From a virus: a stretch of 41,965 nucleotides of DNA. The stretch is from positions 1 to 41,965 of the IMG/VR virus record IMGVR_UViG_3300038548_000477, one strand, 5' to 3'. The stretch's first letter is position 1; each line of letters starts with the position of its first letter. Below the pieces are notes generated by a model. The model made no database searches. It was not told where the DNA came from and saw nothing but the letters and a program-made list of their open reading frames with translations. The position numbers and the translations under genes are program-made. This document shows, piece after piece, positions 25,334 through 33,501 of the stretch.

Positions 25334-25500
25334 TAGTCACCTTCGCTCGCGGGTCGAGGAGGAGGAGTCGGCGACTTCGCCTTCGAAGGCGGAGCGTCGA
25401 GGACGTACCCCTTCCCCTTCGCCCACTCCCGACGTTGCGGAGTATCGTCGACCTCCATCTTCCCGCCGGACTTGTTGTAGAGAGTGATCTTGTCGCTCAT
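25333..25500 (-). CDS. small hypothetical protein
   Basis: 55 residues from ATG at 25500 in ATGA overlap. Starts DKITLYNKSGGKMEVDDT and ends in a proline- and serine-rich tail. Similar short proteins follow the coat gene in many phages, but no function is known. Confidence 0.6.
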   Translation of the reverse strand: MSDKITLYNKSGGKMEVDDTPQRREWAKGKGYVLDAPPSKAKSPTPPPRPASEGD

Positions 25501-25985
25501 GTCGTCTCCTCGTCGGTCGTCTCGATCGGGTCGACCGCTCCGGTCGGCTCTGCCGGAACAGGGTCTTCGACGACGATCGGTTCGACGTCTACAGGGTCTT
25601 CCGCGATCCGACCGGCGAACTCCTCCGGAGTCTCGACGACTGGGTTCTCGGAGTGCGTCTTCGGAATCTCCATCTCTTCCGGCGGGACCGGAGCCGACGC
25701 AGCGAGCGCCGACTCTAGCCAACCGGACGGTTTCCCGCCCGCGCTCCACATCAACCGGATCTGCTCTTCGAGCGTCGCTCGATCGGAGTCCGACTCGACG
25801 ACGACGTTCGTCACCGAAGCGATATGGAGAAGCTGAGCGTTGTCGTACGGAGAGAAGTCGAGAACCGGCTCGACGTCTTCGACGGGTTCCGTTTTCGACC
25901 AGCCTTCCTTCTGGAAGACCGTTCTCCAAAGATCGAGGTTCACGATCTTCCGGTCGCCGTCCTTGTAGATGTAGAAGGTCAACAA
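25497..25985 (-). CDS. hypothetical protein after the coat gene
   Basis: About 162 residues. No ATG is available; the most likely start is TTG at 25985 or 25982, just after the coat stop at 25994, with AGGTCGAG upstream. N-terminal beta-rich domain with FYIYKDGDRKIVNLDLW, then an acidic, proline-rich tail. The start is uncertain; the reading frame downstream is credible and overlaps the next gene by ATGA. Confidence 0.6.
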   Translation of the reverse strand: MLTFYIYKDGDRKIVNLDLWRTVFQKEGWSKTEPVEDVEPVLDFSPYDNAQLLHIASVTNVVVESDSDRATLEEQIRLMWSAGGKPSGWLESALAASAPVPPEEMEIPKTHSENPVVETPEEFAGRIAEDPVDVEPIVVEDPVPAEPTGAVDPIETTDEETT

Positions 25986-25993
25986 AGCTCGAC

Positions 25994-27157
25994 CTACTGC
26001 GTGATCATCTTCACGGCAAACATCGAGTTCAGTTCCTTCCAGCCGAAGAGCACGTCGAAGGCGATCTCGATCTGAGAGGTCGATCCGACGTAGTACATCC
26101 GAGCCCGCATCGTGAGACCCGTATCCGGATCCTGGATCGAGGAGATGTTCGCGTCCTTGAACTTGTTGTCGTAGTCCGGGAGACGGGCGAACGCGAGAGC
26201 CGCCCACTGCTTGTGGAACATCGGAATGACGTTCGCCGCGGTCTGCGTCGCGTTACCGTTCAGCGTGACGACCTCCGCGTCGCCGATCGGCTTGACGAGT
26301 CCTTCCTTGAGGATAACCGTGACGTCCACGCCGGACGCGGTCGCCGTCGCCGAGACGGTGTACGCCTGCGCGTGACCCGCGAAAACGAGTTGATCGCCGG
26401 GTTCGATCGTTTCGGTCGTCGTCGCCGCCGACAAGACGATCGTCTTCGCGCCGACGCCGAGAGCACCGTTCACGTCGAGCAACTTATCGCCCCCGTCGAC
26501 CGCCGTGCCGGGAGTGTAGGTCGCCCCGGCGTTATTCGCCGGGAACATCTCGATCCCGTACTTCCGACCGAGCGTGCCGGTGTTCTGAGCGTCGACACCT
26601 TCCTGACCCGCGCCCTGATGCTGCGTGAACGCTTCGAGCTTGAGGAGATCCGCTTCGCTCGCCGTATCGAGCGCGAAGTGGATGTTCGTATCCATCGGAA
26701 CGCCCTGGTCGCGGAGCTTCTTCCGCATGTCGACGAGATCGGCGATAGCGAGCGTCGCTCCGGCCTGAGCGTACGTCAACGCGGTTCCGCTCGCGAGCGC
26801 ATGGCCCTGACCGTCGATCTCGTCCGCGATCTCGTAGACCGCCGGGACGATGTGATCTCGGATGATCCGCTCCTCGCTGTACGCCATCTCCTTGTCGGTC
26901 AGCTTGAACTTAACCGTCTTCCACTGGTCGAGAAGGATGTTGACCGTCTCGGTCGTCAGCGTGTCGGCGGTTCCCGGCGCGTTCTGGACGGTGAACTTCG
27001 AGGGGCGACGAATCGAGATCGTATCGCCCGCGTTGAACGTCTTTCGTTCATCGTCGAAGCCGCGGTGAACGCGATTCGCGATACCGAGCGCGTTCTGGAG
27101 ATGCGCGAGCGCTTCCTGAGCGTAGAAGATTGGTTTGTAGACGCCGAGTTCTGACAT
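25994..27157 (-). CDS. major capsid protein, P22 coat-like
   Basis: 387 residues, ATG at 27157 with AGGA upstream. The start (GVYKPIFYAQEALAHLQNALG), the RRPSKFTVQ segment and the FKLTDKEMAYSEE segment match the P22 coat protein family (HK97 fold). Residues near 215-300 form an inserted beta domain (GAKTIVLSAATT, GDQLVFAGHAQAYTV) corresponding to the P22 I-domain. Scaffold gene upstream supports P22-like head assembly. Confidence 0.92.
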   Translation of the reverse strand: MSELGVYKPIFYAQEALAHLQNALGIANRVHRGFDDERKTFNAGDTISIRRPSKFTVQNAPGTADTLTTETVNILLDQWKTVKFKLTDKEMAYSEERIIRDHIVPAVYEIADEIDGQGHALASGTALTYAQAGATLAIADLVDMRKKLRDQGVPMDTNIHFALDTASEADLLKLEAFTQHQGAGQEGVDAQNTGTLGRKYGIEMFPANNAGATYTPGTAVDGGDKLLDVNGALGVGAKTIVLSAATTTETIEPGDQLVFAGHAQAYTVSATATASGVDVTVILKEGLVKPIGDAEVVTLNGNATQTAANVIPMFHKQWAALAFARLPDYDNKFKDANISSIQDPDTGLTMRARMYYVGSTSQIEIAFDVLFGWKELNSMFAVKMITQ

Positions 27158-27251
27158 GAGTCCGATCCTATGGATGAAGGAGAAGTGAAATTGCTTCTGC
27201 TTCTCCGCCCCGGAGACTCAGTCGGCGACCGCCCCGGCCACCTTCGATCGT

Positions 27252-28112
27252 CTAGTCGACTTGAAGAGGAACTCCGCGCTTCGCGGCTTCCGCCTTCGCT
27301 GCTTGGTAGCGCTTCGGCTGACTCGCCTCGTCGCGCGTTAGCTTCACCGCGCCGCCGACGCCGGATGCCCCACCCGACGAAGCCGGTGCGCCGCTTCCGC
27401 TCTGTCCCGATCCGGGGAACGCGGGAGCGAAAGCCGACATGGTCGACATCTCCTCCACGAGTTCGTCGGGCTGCATCAAGTCTTCGGATCCGGCTCCGGA
27501 CTTTAGACTGATGCGAGCGTTGCCGTTTTCGCCCTTCACGAACGCGGTCGGCATCTCACCTTTGCTGTTGATTCCTAGTCGTTCGACGACGTGAGGAAGA
27601 AGTAGCTCGACCTGCTCCGACGGGATCTTCGCGTTCAGGAGAGCGGAGATCGCGGACCCGCGAACGACGACGTTCGAGAGTTGCTTCGTCACCGTTGCGA
27701 TCTTCGCGTCGCGCTCCGCGACGTCGTGATTGAACTTCTTCTCGCGCTCGACGAGTCTCGACTTGACGATCTCCTCGACCTTGTCCTTGTCGACCGCTCC
27801 TTCGAGCGACGCGAGCTTCGTGATCGCCTCGGAGTACTTCTTCGCGTCGAGCACGTTCCCGTCCGCGTCCTTGAGCTTGTCGAGAAGAGCCTGCGCCTTC
27901 TCGTGCTTCCCGCGCCGATCTTCGAGCGAAGAGCGGAGCCCGCCGACGTCGTCGAGGGAGAGCGACCACTTCTTCCCGTCCTTCTCGCCCGATACCGCGG
28001 TGATGTCCGCGCGGAACTTCCCGGCGTGAACGCCGGAGCTGACTTTCGAGTAGTGAGCCTGATCCGAGTCGGAGAGACCTTCGAGGGAGTCGAGAAGTGC
28101 TTTTAGAGCCAT
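27252..28112 (-). CDS. scaffold protein
   Basis: 286 residues from ATG at 28112. An in-frame GTG at 28154 lies upstream of the predicted -10 element, so the ATG is preferred. Highly charged, helical, with coiled-coil segments (residues 60-150), a polar serine/glycine linker near 235-255 and a basic C-terminal helix that could bind coat, as in P22. Lies directly before the coat gene. Confidence 0.82.
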   Translation of the reverse strand: MALKALLDSLEGLSDSDQAHYSKVSSGVHAGKFRADITAVSGEKDGKKWSLSLDDVGGLRSSLEDRRGKHEKAQALLDKLKDADGNVLDAKKYSEAITKLASLEGAVDKDKVEEIVKSRLVEREKKFNHDVAERDAKIATVTKQLSNVVVRGSAISALLNAKIPSEQVELLLPHVVERLGINSKGEMPTAFVKGENGNARISLKSGAGSEDLMQPDELVEEMSTMSAFAPAFPGSGQSGSGAPASSGGASGVGGAVKLTRDEASQPKRYQAAKAEAAKRGVPLQVD

Positions 28113-28144
28113 GAGCGTATCTAGGACCGTGCTGCCGAGTTGGG

Positions 28145-28174
28145 ATTCTCGCACCCGAAAATCGGTTCTGTCAA
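28145..28174 (-). promoter_or_regulatory. promoter for scaffold and coat genes
   Basis: On the minus strand TTGACA at 28169-28174 and GAGAAT at 28145-28150, 18 bp apart. The -35 is a full consensus match; the -10 matches TATAAT at four of six positions. The predicted transcript starts near 28138, some 26 bases before the scaffold ATG. The same two hexamers with the same spacing occur at 33289-33318. Confidence 0.75.
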
Positions 28175-28400
28175 GGGGCTGACCGTAGATCGGGACGATT
28201 CTCGGCGGTAGAGTCCTCGCTATCCGATCGGTCTCTCTGACCGGAGTCAGTCGGTTAGCCGGGTTCGAGGCGCAGGGTGGAGCCTGATAAATTCCCCCTC
28301 CCTAACCGCCCTCTCCACTGGTGGCGTCTCACCCGGCGACTTTCTACCGCCCATCGCAGCGCCGAATCCGGCGGTCGGAGGGATCCGGTAGGATCGGGGG

Positions 28401-28757
28401 ATGAAGTATCTCGCCCTTTTCGTAGCTCTCCTCCCGTCCTGCACGAACTTCGAACTCGTCGACCGGCTCCGCCTCGACATGAGCGAACCCGAGATCGTCG
28501 AGATGCTCGGCGAACCTCTCCGCCGACACGCCTTCGACGCCGACCGAGCGGTCTGGGATTACACCTTCGTCGCGTCGAACGTGATCATCTGGCCGTTGAC
28601 CTATCCGGAGAGGATCCGACTCGGGATCGAGGAGCGCCGACTCGTCGTCTGGGGAAGCGAGGAAGAGATGCTCTCGTACATGAAAAACAATCGCTGGAAT
28701 TGGCCGAAGCTCGAAGCGGACGACCGAGCGCGGAAGATCGCGGCGACGAAGCGCTAG
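28401..28757 (+). CDS. BamE/SmpA-like lipoprotein, only plus-strand gene
   Basis: 118 residues, ATG at 28401 behind AGGATCGGGGG. The N-terminus MKYLALFVALLPSC is a lipoprotein signal with Cys14 as the acylated residue. MSEPEIVEMLGEPLRR near residues 27-42 and VWDYTF near 51 match the SmpA/OmlA (BamE-like) fold, which in bacteria is part of the outer-membrane protein assembly complex. It should be anchored in the host outer membrane. It is convergent with the MuF gene and shares CTAG with its stop. Orientation and content fit a moron, a gene carried for the benefit of phage or lysogen, such as one that alters the cell surface; this is inference. Confidence 0.83.
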   Translation: MKYLALFVALLPSCTNFELVDRLRLDMSEPEIVEMLGEPLRRHAFDADRAVWDYTFVASNVIIWPLTYPERIRLGIEERRLVVWGSEEEMLSYMKNNRWNWPKLEADDRARKIAATKR

Positions 28758-29881
28758 ACTCCCGCCTTCGCGAGCGCCGGAAGACCCGACCGCCGACGAA
28801 GCTCGGAGATCGTGAACGACCGCGGCGGGAACTTCGAGTAATCGACGAACTCGTCGATCTTCACCTTCCCTGATCGGAAGAGTTCGGCTCGCTGCGGACC
28901 GAGTACGTCGTTCTGGAACGCTCGCGGTTGCCGCGTGAGGAAGTCGCCGTAGTTCTCGTTTGCGAACGTCTTCCCTCGCGTCCCCGGCATCTGCGCTCGA
29001 ACTCCCGGCTTGAGTTCCTTCGCCTTGATCCCGAGCGCTTTCCAACTCTTGAGGACCGGCGTCGTCGTCGACCGACACTGGTGGTGCGCCGGAGGTCGCG
29101 GTCCCTTCTCGACGTGGAACTCCTTCCCGTCGAGACCGGCGCAGATATCCGTCGTCCTTGCGTCGAGCGTCGAGACCCAGCGCACCGCGCGGACGACGTT
29201 CGACTTTTTGTACGCTTCCTCCTTCGCCCTCGACGAGATGTCGGTCGCGAGCGTTCGAACCGCCGATCGAAGGTGCCGGCGGTCGACCGGAATCCCGTTC
29301 TTCCCCTCGATCGCTCGAACGATCTTGTCGACGCCGTGACCCTGAGCGATCCCCGCGCGGGTCGTCGCGCCGATCCGGCGGCGAGCCGAATCGGAGAGAT
29401 CCGAGAACCACTCCGCGAGTAGCTTCCCGTGAGCGGGTTTCTGAGTGACGAGCGCTTCGAGCGTTCCGATCGCCGGAGTCGCGAAGTCGATCGAGATCGG
29501 CATCGACGCTCGGATCGCCTGACGAACCCACTCCGCTTCGGTGATCGCTAGCTTCTTGAGTTCCTTCCCCGCTCGCCGCATCGCCGCGCGGTAGCCACGC
29601 TTGAAGAGTTCCTTCTGCTTCCGGATGAGACTCGACGTCAGCGTCCGGATCCTCTTCGAGTCGAAGCTACCCTGCCGGATCTGTACTCGACGGATCTTCG
29701 AGAGGTCCGCGCGGGTCTCGGCGATGACCTGATCGAAGACGGATTCGAGACTCGGCGCGATCCGCGCGAAGAGACCCGCCTTGTGCCGTTCGAGTTGGAC
29801 CTGATGACGAACGACGCGGTCGAACATCCGTCCGTCCTGCGTCTTCGAGAACGCGAGGGAGACTTTACGCTTCGTCGCCAT
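28754..29881 (-). CDS. MuF-type minor head protein
   Basis: 375 residues, ATG at 29881. After a long helical N-terminal part, residues 230-275 carry the MuF motif: VSTLDARTTDICAGLDGK, then PPAHHQCRSTT. These proteins (SPP1 gp7 family) bind the portal and are packaged in small numbers. Gene order portal, small genes, MuF is normal. Confidence 0.9.
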   Translation of the reverse strand: MATKRKVSLAFSKTQDGRMFDRVVRHQVQLERHKAGLFARIAPSLESVFDQVIAETRADLSKIRRVQIRQGSFDSKRIRTLTSSLIRKQKELFKRGYRAAMRRAGKELKKLAITEAEWVRQAIRASMPISIDFATPAIGTLEALVTQKPAHGKLLAEWFSDLSDSARRRIGATTRAGIAQGHGVDKIVRAIEGKNGIPVDRRHLRSAVRTLATDISSRAKEEAYKKSNVVRAVRWVSTLDARTTDICAGLDGKEFHVEKGPRPPAHHQCRSTTTPVLKSWKALGIKAKELKPGVRAQMPGTRGKTFANENYGDFLTRQPRAFQNDVLGPQRAELFRSGKVKIDEFVDYSKFPPRSFTISELRRRSGLPALAKAGV

Positions 29882-30284
29882 CTGGGATCGGAGCGATGAC
29901 CTCGTCGCCGTCGACCGCGTCCGTCAGATCGATCGGAACGTCGACGACCGCCGCGTCGCTACCAGCCTGTATCTGGTGAGTGATGATCCGATCGAGCCGA
30001 CCGAGAACCTCGCCGCGGTAGATCGCGAGAGCGTCGGCGACCGCGGTCTGTAGCGACGCGATCCGCTCGATGGCATCCATGATCGGCGCGGTCGCCTCGA
30101 CCATGAGCTTCCGGATCTCCTCGTCCGACTGGAGCACCCCGGCTTCCTCGATCATCTTCGCCTGTGCGCGGAGGATCTCGCTCGCCGCGGCGGGATCGGC
30201 TCCCAGGTGATCGGTAATCCCCTTGATTTGCTGGTGGACCGCTTCGGGTCGCATCGGGAGATCGGCTCCGTAGGGTAGGCTCAT
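29865..30284 (-). CDS. helical hypothetical protein between portal and MuF
   Basis: 139 residues, ATG at 30284 in ATGA overlap. Residues 15-100 are helical with many isoleucines and alanines; the end is acidic (DAVDGDEVIAPIPDGDEA). Unknown function; perhaps a head accessory protein. Confidence 0.68.
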   Translation of the reverse strand: MSLPYGADLPMRPEAVHQQIKGITDHLGADPAAASEILRAQAKMIEEAGVLQSDEEIRKLMVEATAPIMDAIERIASLQTAVADALAIYRGEVLGRLDRIITHQIQAGSDAAVVDVPIDLTDAVDGDEVIAPIPDGDEA

Positions 30285-30418
30285 TCGTCGTTCTCCTCCG
30301 CCTTCCTAGCGAGGTCAGAGTCGCGGTAGACCATGATCTTCTTCCCCTCCGTCGTCACCATGACGTAGCCGCAGAGAAGCGGATCGTAGGTTAGTAGTTC
30401 AAGGAAGCTATTCGCCAT
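30281..30418 (-). CDS. 45-residue hypothetical protein
   Basis: Short frame from ATG at 30418 to TGA at 30281: MANSFLELLTYDPLLCGYVM at the start and an acidic end. It overlaps the portal stop by 11 bp and the next start by ATGA, filling exactly the gap between two genes. That arrangement is the main support. Confidence 0.6.
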   Translation of the reverse strand: MANSFLELLTYDPLLCGYVMVTTEGKKIMVYRDSDLARKAEENDE

Positions 30419-31919
30419 CGTCGTTCTCCGGGTCAGGGTCGTTCGGGTCTGGATCGTCGTCGTCGTCGTCGTCGTCCGGGTCGATCTCCGGCGCGAACAT
30501 CTCCGCCATTCGTTCCTTCTCTTCGAGCACCTTCGCGATCTCCTTCTCGACGTCGACCTCGTCGGAGATGAACCCGTGCTTCTTGATCTCGGTCAGGAAG
30601 AGTTCGTGCGAGATGTCTCCCGCCTTCCGCATGTCGAGGAGCGACTTGACGATGTCGGTCCGCGAGCCGGTCAGCTTGAACTCGTTGAAGACCTCCGGCG
30701 CGGTATCGTCCGGAAGCGTCGCGCCGACCCAGAGACCCGCAGCGACGAGAGCGTCGCGAAGAACCGAAGCGAGATCGCGTACCCACGCCTGGATCGGAGC
30801 TTCGTTCTTGTCGTCCGAAGACTTCTGCGACGTCGCCGTCGTGTTCGCGGTCTTCCGGAGGAGCGGGTTCTTCCCGAGCGTCTCCATCTCCTCGACGAGC
30901 TTATCGATCGCCGATTCGAGAACCTCGATCGAGGAGCCCGACGCTTCGAGCCATTCGAGAACGGTATCCGGCGACTGGAAGAGGTGGACCGCGCCGTGAC
31001 CGAGAGGGAGCCCGCTCTCGACGACCTCCTTCGGTATTCCTCGACCGTGGAGTTGGATCAGCGAGGCGAAGCGGAGAGCCTGACTCTTGTCCGACGACTG
31101 TTGCCAGTGCTGGATATTCTTCCACATCAGATCGAGCATCGGCGGCTTGGCCCGCATGAACGCGACGCGATCGGTGTAGTGCGTAAAGAACGGGAGCCCC
31201 GGTAGGTTCCAGAGGAACGGTCCCGACGCTTCGGGAACGAGAGCGTACTCCCCGGCGTCGTCGTCCTTCTCGCGATGAAGTTCGAAGAACCCGGTCTCCG
31301 TCGGCGGGTTCGCGACGACGCGGATGTAGTTGACGTCCTTCGTTCCGTACTTCCCGTCGGTCTCCTGGCGAATCTCCCTCCATCGTAGCTCGACGATGAG
31401 CTTCTCGCCGTTCGGCGCGGTCCACTCCTTCCAGCCAATCAGGTCGACCGGGTCGACGAAGACGAAGTAGGGACGGACCTCGCCCTTCTGTTCCTTGTCC
31501 TTCTTCTGCGTCCCGCCGGTCTGCTGGAAGTCGACGAAGACATGGGAGAGACCGTAGCCGACTCCCGCGTCGAAGAGTCGCCGCGCGAACTGCGTGAGCG
31601 TCGTCCCGGCGAGGTCGACGTTCCGGAGCATCGGTTCGAGCTTCTCCGGTAGCGTCCCGCGGATCGTTACTTCCTGCGCGAACGGTTTCGAGACGAGCTT
31701 ATCGATCGTGTCGTCGAGCGCTCCGAAGAGGAACGAGCGATCGCGGCGAGCTTGCCAGCGAGTATCTTCTTCGCGATCCTCCTTCGGAAGATACTCGATC
31801 CCGGCGTCGCGCATCCCGCTCGTACTCGAACGGAGCGCGAGGATCGCATTGCGGTCCTCCTGATCTTCCTTGTACGCCTTCGACTCGAAGGCGACGTCGT
31901 TGCCGTCGTGTAGTGTCAT
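30408..31919 (-). CDS. portal protein, DUF4055-like
   Basis: 503 residues, ATG at 31919. Matches the DUF4055 portal family: RSFLFGALDDTIDKLVSKPF near residues 61-80, GVGYGLSHVFVDF near 119, PYFVFVDPVDLIGWK near 148 and SDKSQALRFASL near 279. The C-terminus ends in a run of aspartates from about residue 477. The portal is the dodecameric DNA gate of the capsid. Confidence 0.92.
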   Translation of the reverse strand: MTLHDGNDVAFESKAYKEDQEDRNAILALRSSTSGMRDAGIEYLPKEDREEDTRWQARRDRSFLFGALDDTIDKLVSKPFAQEVTIRGTLPEKLEPMLRNVDLAGTTLTQFARRLFDAGVGYGLSHVFVDFQQTGGTQKKDKEQKGEVRPYFVFVDPVDLIGWKEWTAPNGEKLIVELRWREIRQETDGKYGTKDVNYIRVVANPPTETGFFELHREKDDDAGEYALVPEASGPFLWNLPGLPFFTHYTDRVAFMRAKPPMLDLMWKNIQHWQQSSDKSQALRFASLIQLHGRGIPKEVVESGLPLGHGAVHLFQSPDTVLEWLEASGSSIEVLESAIDKLVEEMETLGKNPLLRKTANTTATSQKSSDDKNEAPIQAWVRDLASVLRDALVAAGLWVGATLPDDTAPEVFNEFKLTGSRTDIVKSLLDMRKAGDISHELFLTEIKKHGFISDEVDVEKEIAKVLEEKERMAEMFAPEIDPDDDDDDDDPDPNDPDPENDDGE

Positions 31920-32140
31920 ATGAAGAGCCTCACGAGCGACCAGATGTCCTCGAAGAGAGCCGCGACGATCGCGTCGAGAGAGATCCAGAACTCTTCGGGT
32001 GCCGCCGCTACCGCTTCGATGGTAGCACAGGAAGAGAAGATCGCGAGCGCGGCGACGACGGCGATCCCTACCGCCGCGATGAAAACGATCGCTCCGAGCA
32101 TGTCATCCCGGAACGCGAGATCGCTCGGAGACCTAGCCAC
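31916..32140 (-). CDS. small membrane protein
   Basis: 74 residues from GTG at 32140, five bases after GGAGGA. Residues 14-37 are strongly hydrophobic (LGAIVFIAAVGIAVVAALAIF), followed by SSC; a second amphipathic helix ends the protein. A holin or other inner-membrane protein is possible; a lipobox is weaker here because the hydrophobic segment starts late. Confidence 0.68.
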   Translation of the reverse strand: MARSPSDLAFRDDMLGAIVFIAAVGIAVVAALAIFSSCATIEAVAAAPEEFWISLDAIVAALFEDIWSLVRLFI

Positions 32141-32339
32141 GCTTCCTCCGCGGTCCGATCCAGTCGAGACAGTACCAGCACGTCACCTCCTCGTGCTTCT
32201 CGGTCACGCGACCGACGACGTCCGCGGTCCATTGCTGACCGACGAAGGTCAGATCGGACCCGAGTCGTCGGAGCCGACCGCAGAACGAACGCTGACCCCA
32301 GTCGACGTGATGGGAAATGAGATGCACGATCCTACCCAC
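32133..32339 (-). CDS. small Cys/His protein, possible zinc binding
   Basis: 68 residues from GTG at 32339. FCGRLRR near residue 19 and CWYCLDW near 54 give three cysteines; histidines near 6-11 could complete a metal site. The short VHLI-to-FCG start occurs in many phage proteins of unknown role. Overlaps on both sides support it. Confidence 0.62.
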   Translation of the reverse strand: MGRIVHLISHHVDWGQRSFCGRLRRLGSDLTFVGQQWTADVVGRVTEKHEEVTCWYCLDWIGPRRKRG

Positions 32340-32793
32340 CGTTCTTCGCGACGAGTCCCGCGATCGCCTGCCCCTGCTCTTCGATCTTCACCGCGAGCGC
32401 CGCCTTGAGCGCTTCGCTATCTCGATTCCTTCGCCGGAGAGCGTCGGCTTTCATTCCGCCCGCGGTGACGACCGGACCGCCGACGCCGACGAGCCAGAGT
32501 AGCCACTCCTCGCCGGACGTCTCGCCGTCGCCGTCCGCGTCGGCTTCCGCCTTGTAAGACTCGAAGCTACCCTTCATCGCGGAGATCCCGCCGACGATCG
32601 CGGCGAGCTTCCCGGCGGTCGACTCCCCGCCTTCTTCGTACGCCTTCTTGAGATCGTCGTACTTCTCCTTCACGTCGGCGACGACGGTCCCGACTCTCTC
32701 CATCCCGGCGCGGACCATCTCCGAGTTCTCGGTCAGCGAGTCGTACAGTCGGCAGGACGGGAGACAGACGACGAGTAGGATCAGGAATCGCAT
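32332..32793 (-). CDS. lipoprotein with EF-hand-like loop and membrane segment
   Basis: 153 residues, ATG at 32793. Signal MRFLILLVVCLPSC with Cys14 as lipidation site. Residues 20-82 are helical. DADGDGETSGEE at 85-96 has the acidic positions of a calcium-binding EF-hand loop, and WLLWLVGVGGPVVTAGGM (97-114) could cross a membrane. A basic helix closes the protein. Its neighbour has a coiled coil plus one membrane segment; together they look like a lysis or envelope-targeted pair. Role uncertain. Confidence 0.72.
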   Translation of the reverse strand: MRFLILLVVCLPSCRLYDSLTENSEMVRAGMERVGTVVADVKEKYDDLKKAYEEGGESTAGKLAAIVGGISAMKGSFESYKAEADADGDGETSGEEWLLWLVGVGGPVVTAGGMKADALRRRNRDSEALKAALAVKIEEQGQAIAGLVAKNGG

Positions 32794-33119
32794 CACGATT
32801 GCCCTCCGTAGGCAGCGCCGAGGTAACTGAGGACCGGAGCGAGTACGGCGACGATACCGACGCCGATCCAGACCTTCTTCGAAAGAGAACCGATCGCGAG
32901 CGTCAGGTCGCGGATCGAGGAGATGACCATCGCGTTCGTCTGGTCCTGGTTCCTCCACTTCTCGTTGATCCGACCGTCGTGGTCCGCTTCCCAGAGCTTC
33001 GACTCCTGGATCTCCTCGCGAAGCGAATCGAGTTCCCGTTCGAGTCGATCGATCCGTTCGGTGTCAGTCATCGGCTTCCGTACTTGCGTCGTGAACGTGA
33101 TCGGTTCGGCGGTCGTCAT
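32793..33119 (-). CDS. coiled-coil protein with C-terminal membrane segment (XhlA/holin-like)
   Basis: 108 residues from ATG at 33119, 8 bases after AGGAG; first gene of the operon downstream of the 33289 promoter. Residues 17-45 form a coiled coil (TERIDRLERELDSLREEIQES). Residues 82-104 are hydrophobic (WIGVGIVAVLAPVLSYLGAAY). The layout is that of hemolysin XhlA-like or holin-associated phage proteins. A lysis role is likely but not proven; no endolysin lies nearby. Confidence 0.72.
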   Translation of the reverse strand: MTTAEPITFTTQVRKPMTDTERIDRLERELDSLREEIQESKLWEADHDGRINEKWRNQDQTNAMVISSIRDLTLAIGSLSKKVWIGVGIVAVLAPVLSYLGAAYGGQS

Positions 33120-33288
33120 GGCGAGGACTCCTGTGGGGGAATCGCCGCATGGTAACCACGTCCGGAGAGCGAGGTAAATGGGCCGGTCCCGAAACTCGCC
33201 TGAGACCACAGGACCGACCCGCCCCCCCGGAGCCCGTCTCGACTCCGAGTGTAGTAGCGCACCTCGTCCACCAACGGACGAACCACCG

Positions 33289-33318
33289 ATTCTCCCGCGC
33301 CCCCCGCTCGGATGTCAA
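33289..33318 (-). promoter_or_regulatory. promoter of the structural operon
   Basis: Minus strand TTGACA at 33313-33318, 18-bp spacer, GAGAAT at 33289-33294. It follows a strong terminator and precedes the long head and tail operon. The second site at 28145-28174 has identical hexamers and spacing. Confidence 0.75.
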
Positions 33319-33402
33319 GCCGCGCTCCCGCACCATCTTCCGTCGCCGCACGACCGGGATAGAGCCCGAAGAGGGTACTACGCCGGCACCTTAACGAAAA
33401 AC

Positions 33403-33438
33403 GGGGCGAACCCGGAACACTGGAAACCGGGTCGCCCC
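33403..33438 (-). terminator. intrinsic terminator after large terminase
   Basis: Arms at 33403-33415 and 33427-33438 pair over 12 bp with one bulged base. On the minus strand the second arm is followed by GTTTTTCG. It lies about 65 bases past the terminase stop. Confidence 0.85.
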
Positions 33439-33501
33439 TCCGAACCGCCGAGAAAAGGCACAGGGAGCGCCCCAACGGAGAACGGCGAGTCGGTGAAGAT
33501 T

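Larger units (their letters stand above)
33120..33501 (-). other. non-coding gap holding promoter and terminator
   Basis: A 382-bp gap without credible genes. From right to left it holds the terminator of the large-terminase transcript (33403-33438), the promoter of the structural operon (33289-33318) and about 160 bases of leader before the ATG at 33119. The leader is GC-rich with short self-complementary runs, but no known RNA family was recognised. Confidence 0.8.

Noticed and set aside
28237-28253. Terminator in the gap before the plus-strand gene
   Set aside because: Only a 5-bp hairpin without a T run.
28155-28400. tRNA-like GGTTCGAGGC segment
   Set aside because: The flanking bases do not form a T arm or acceptor stem.
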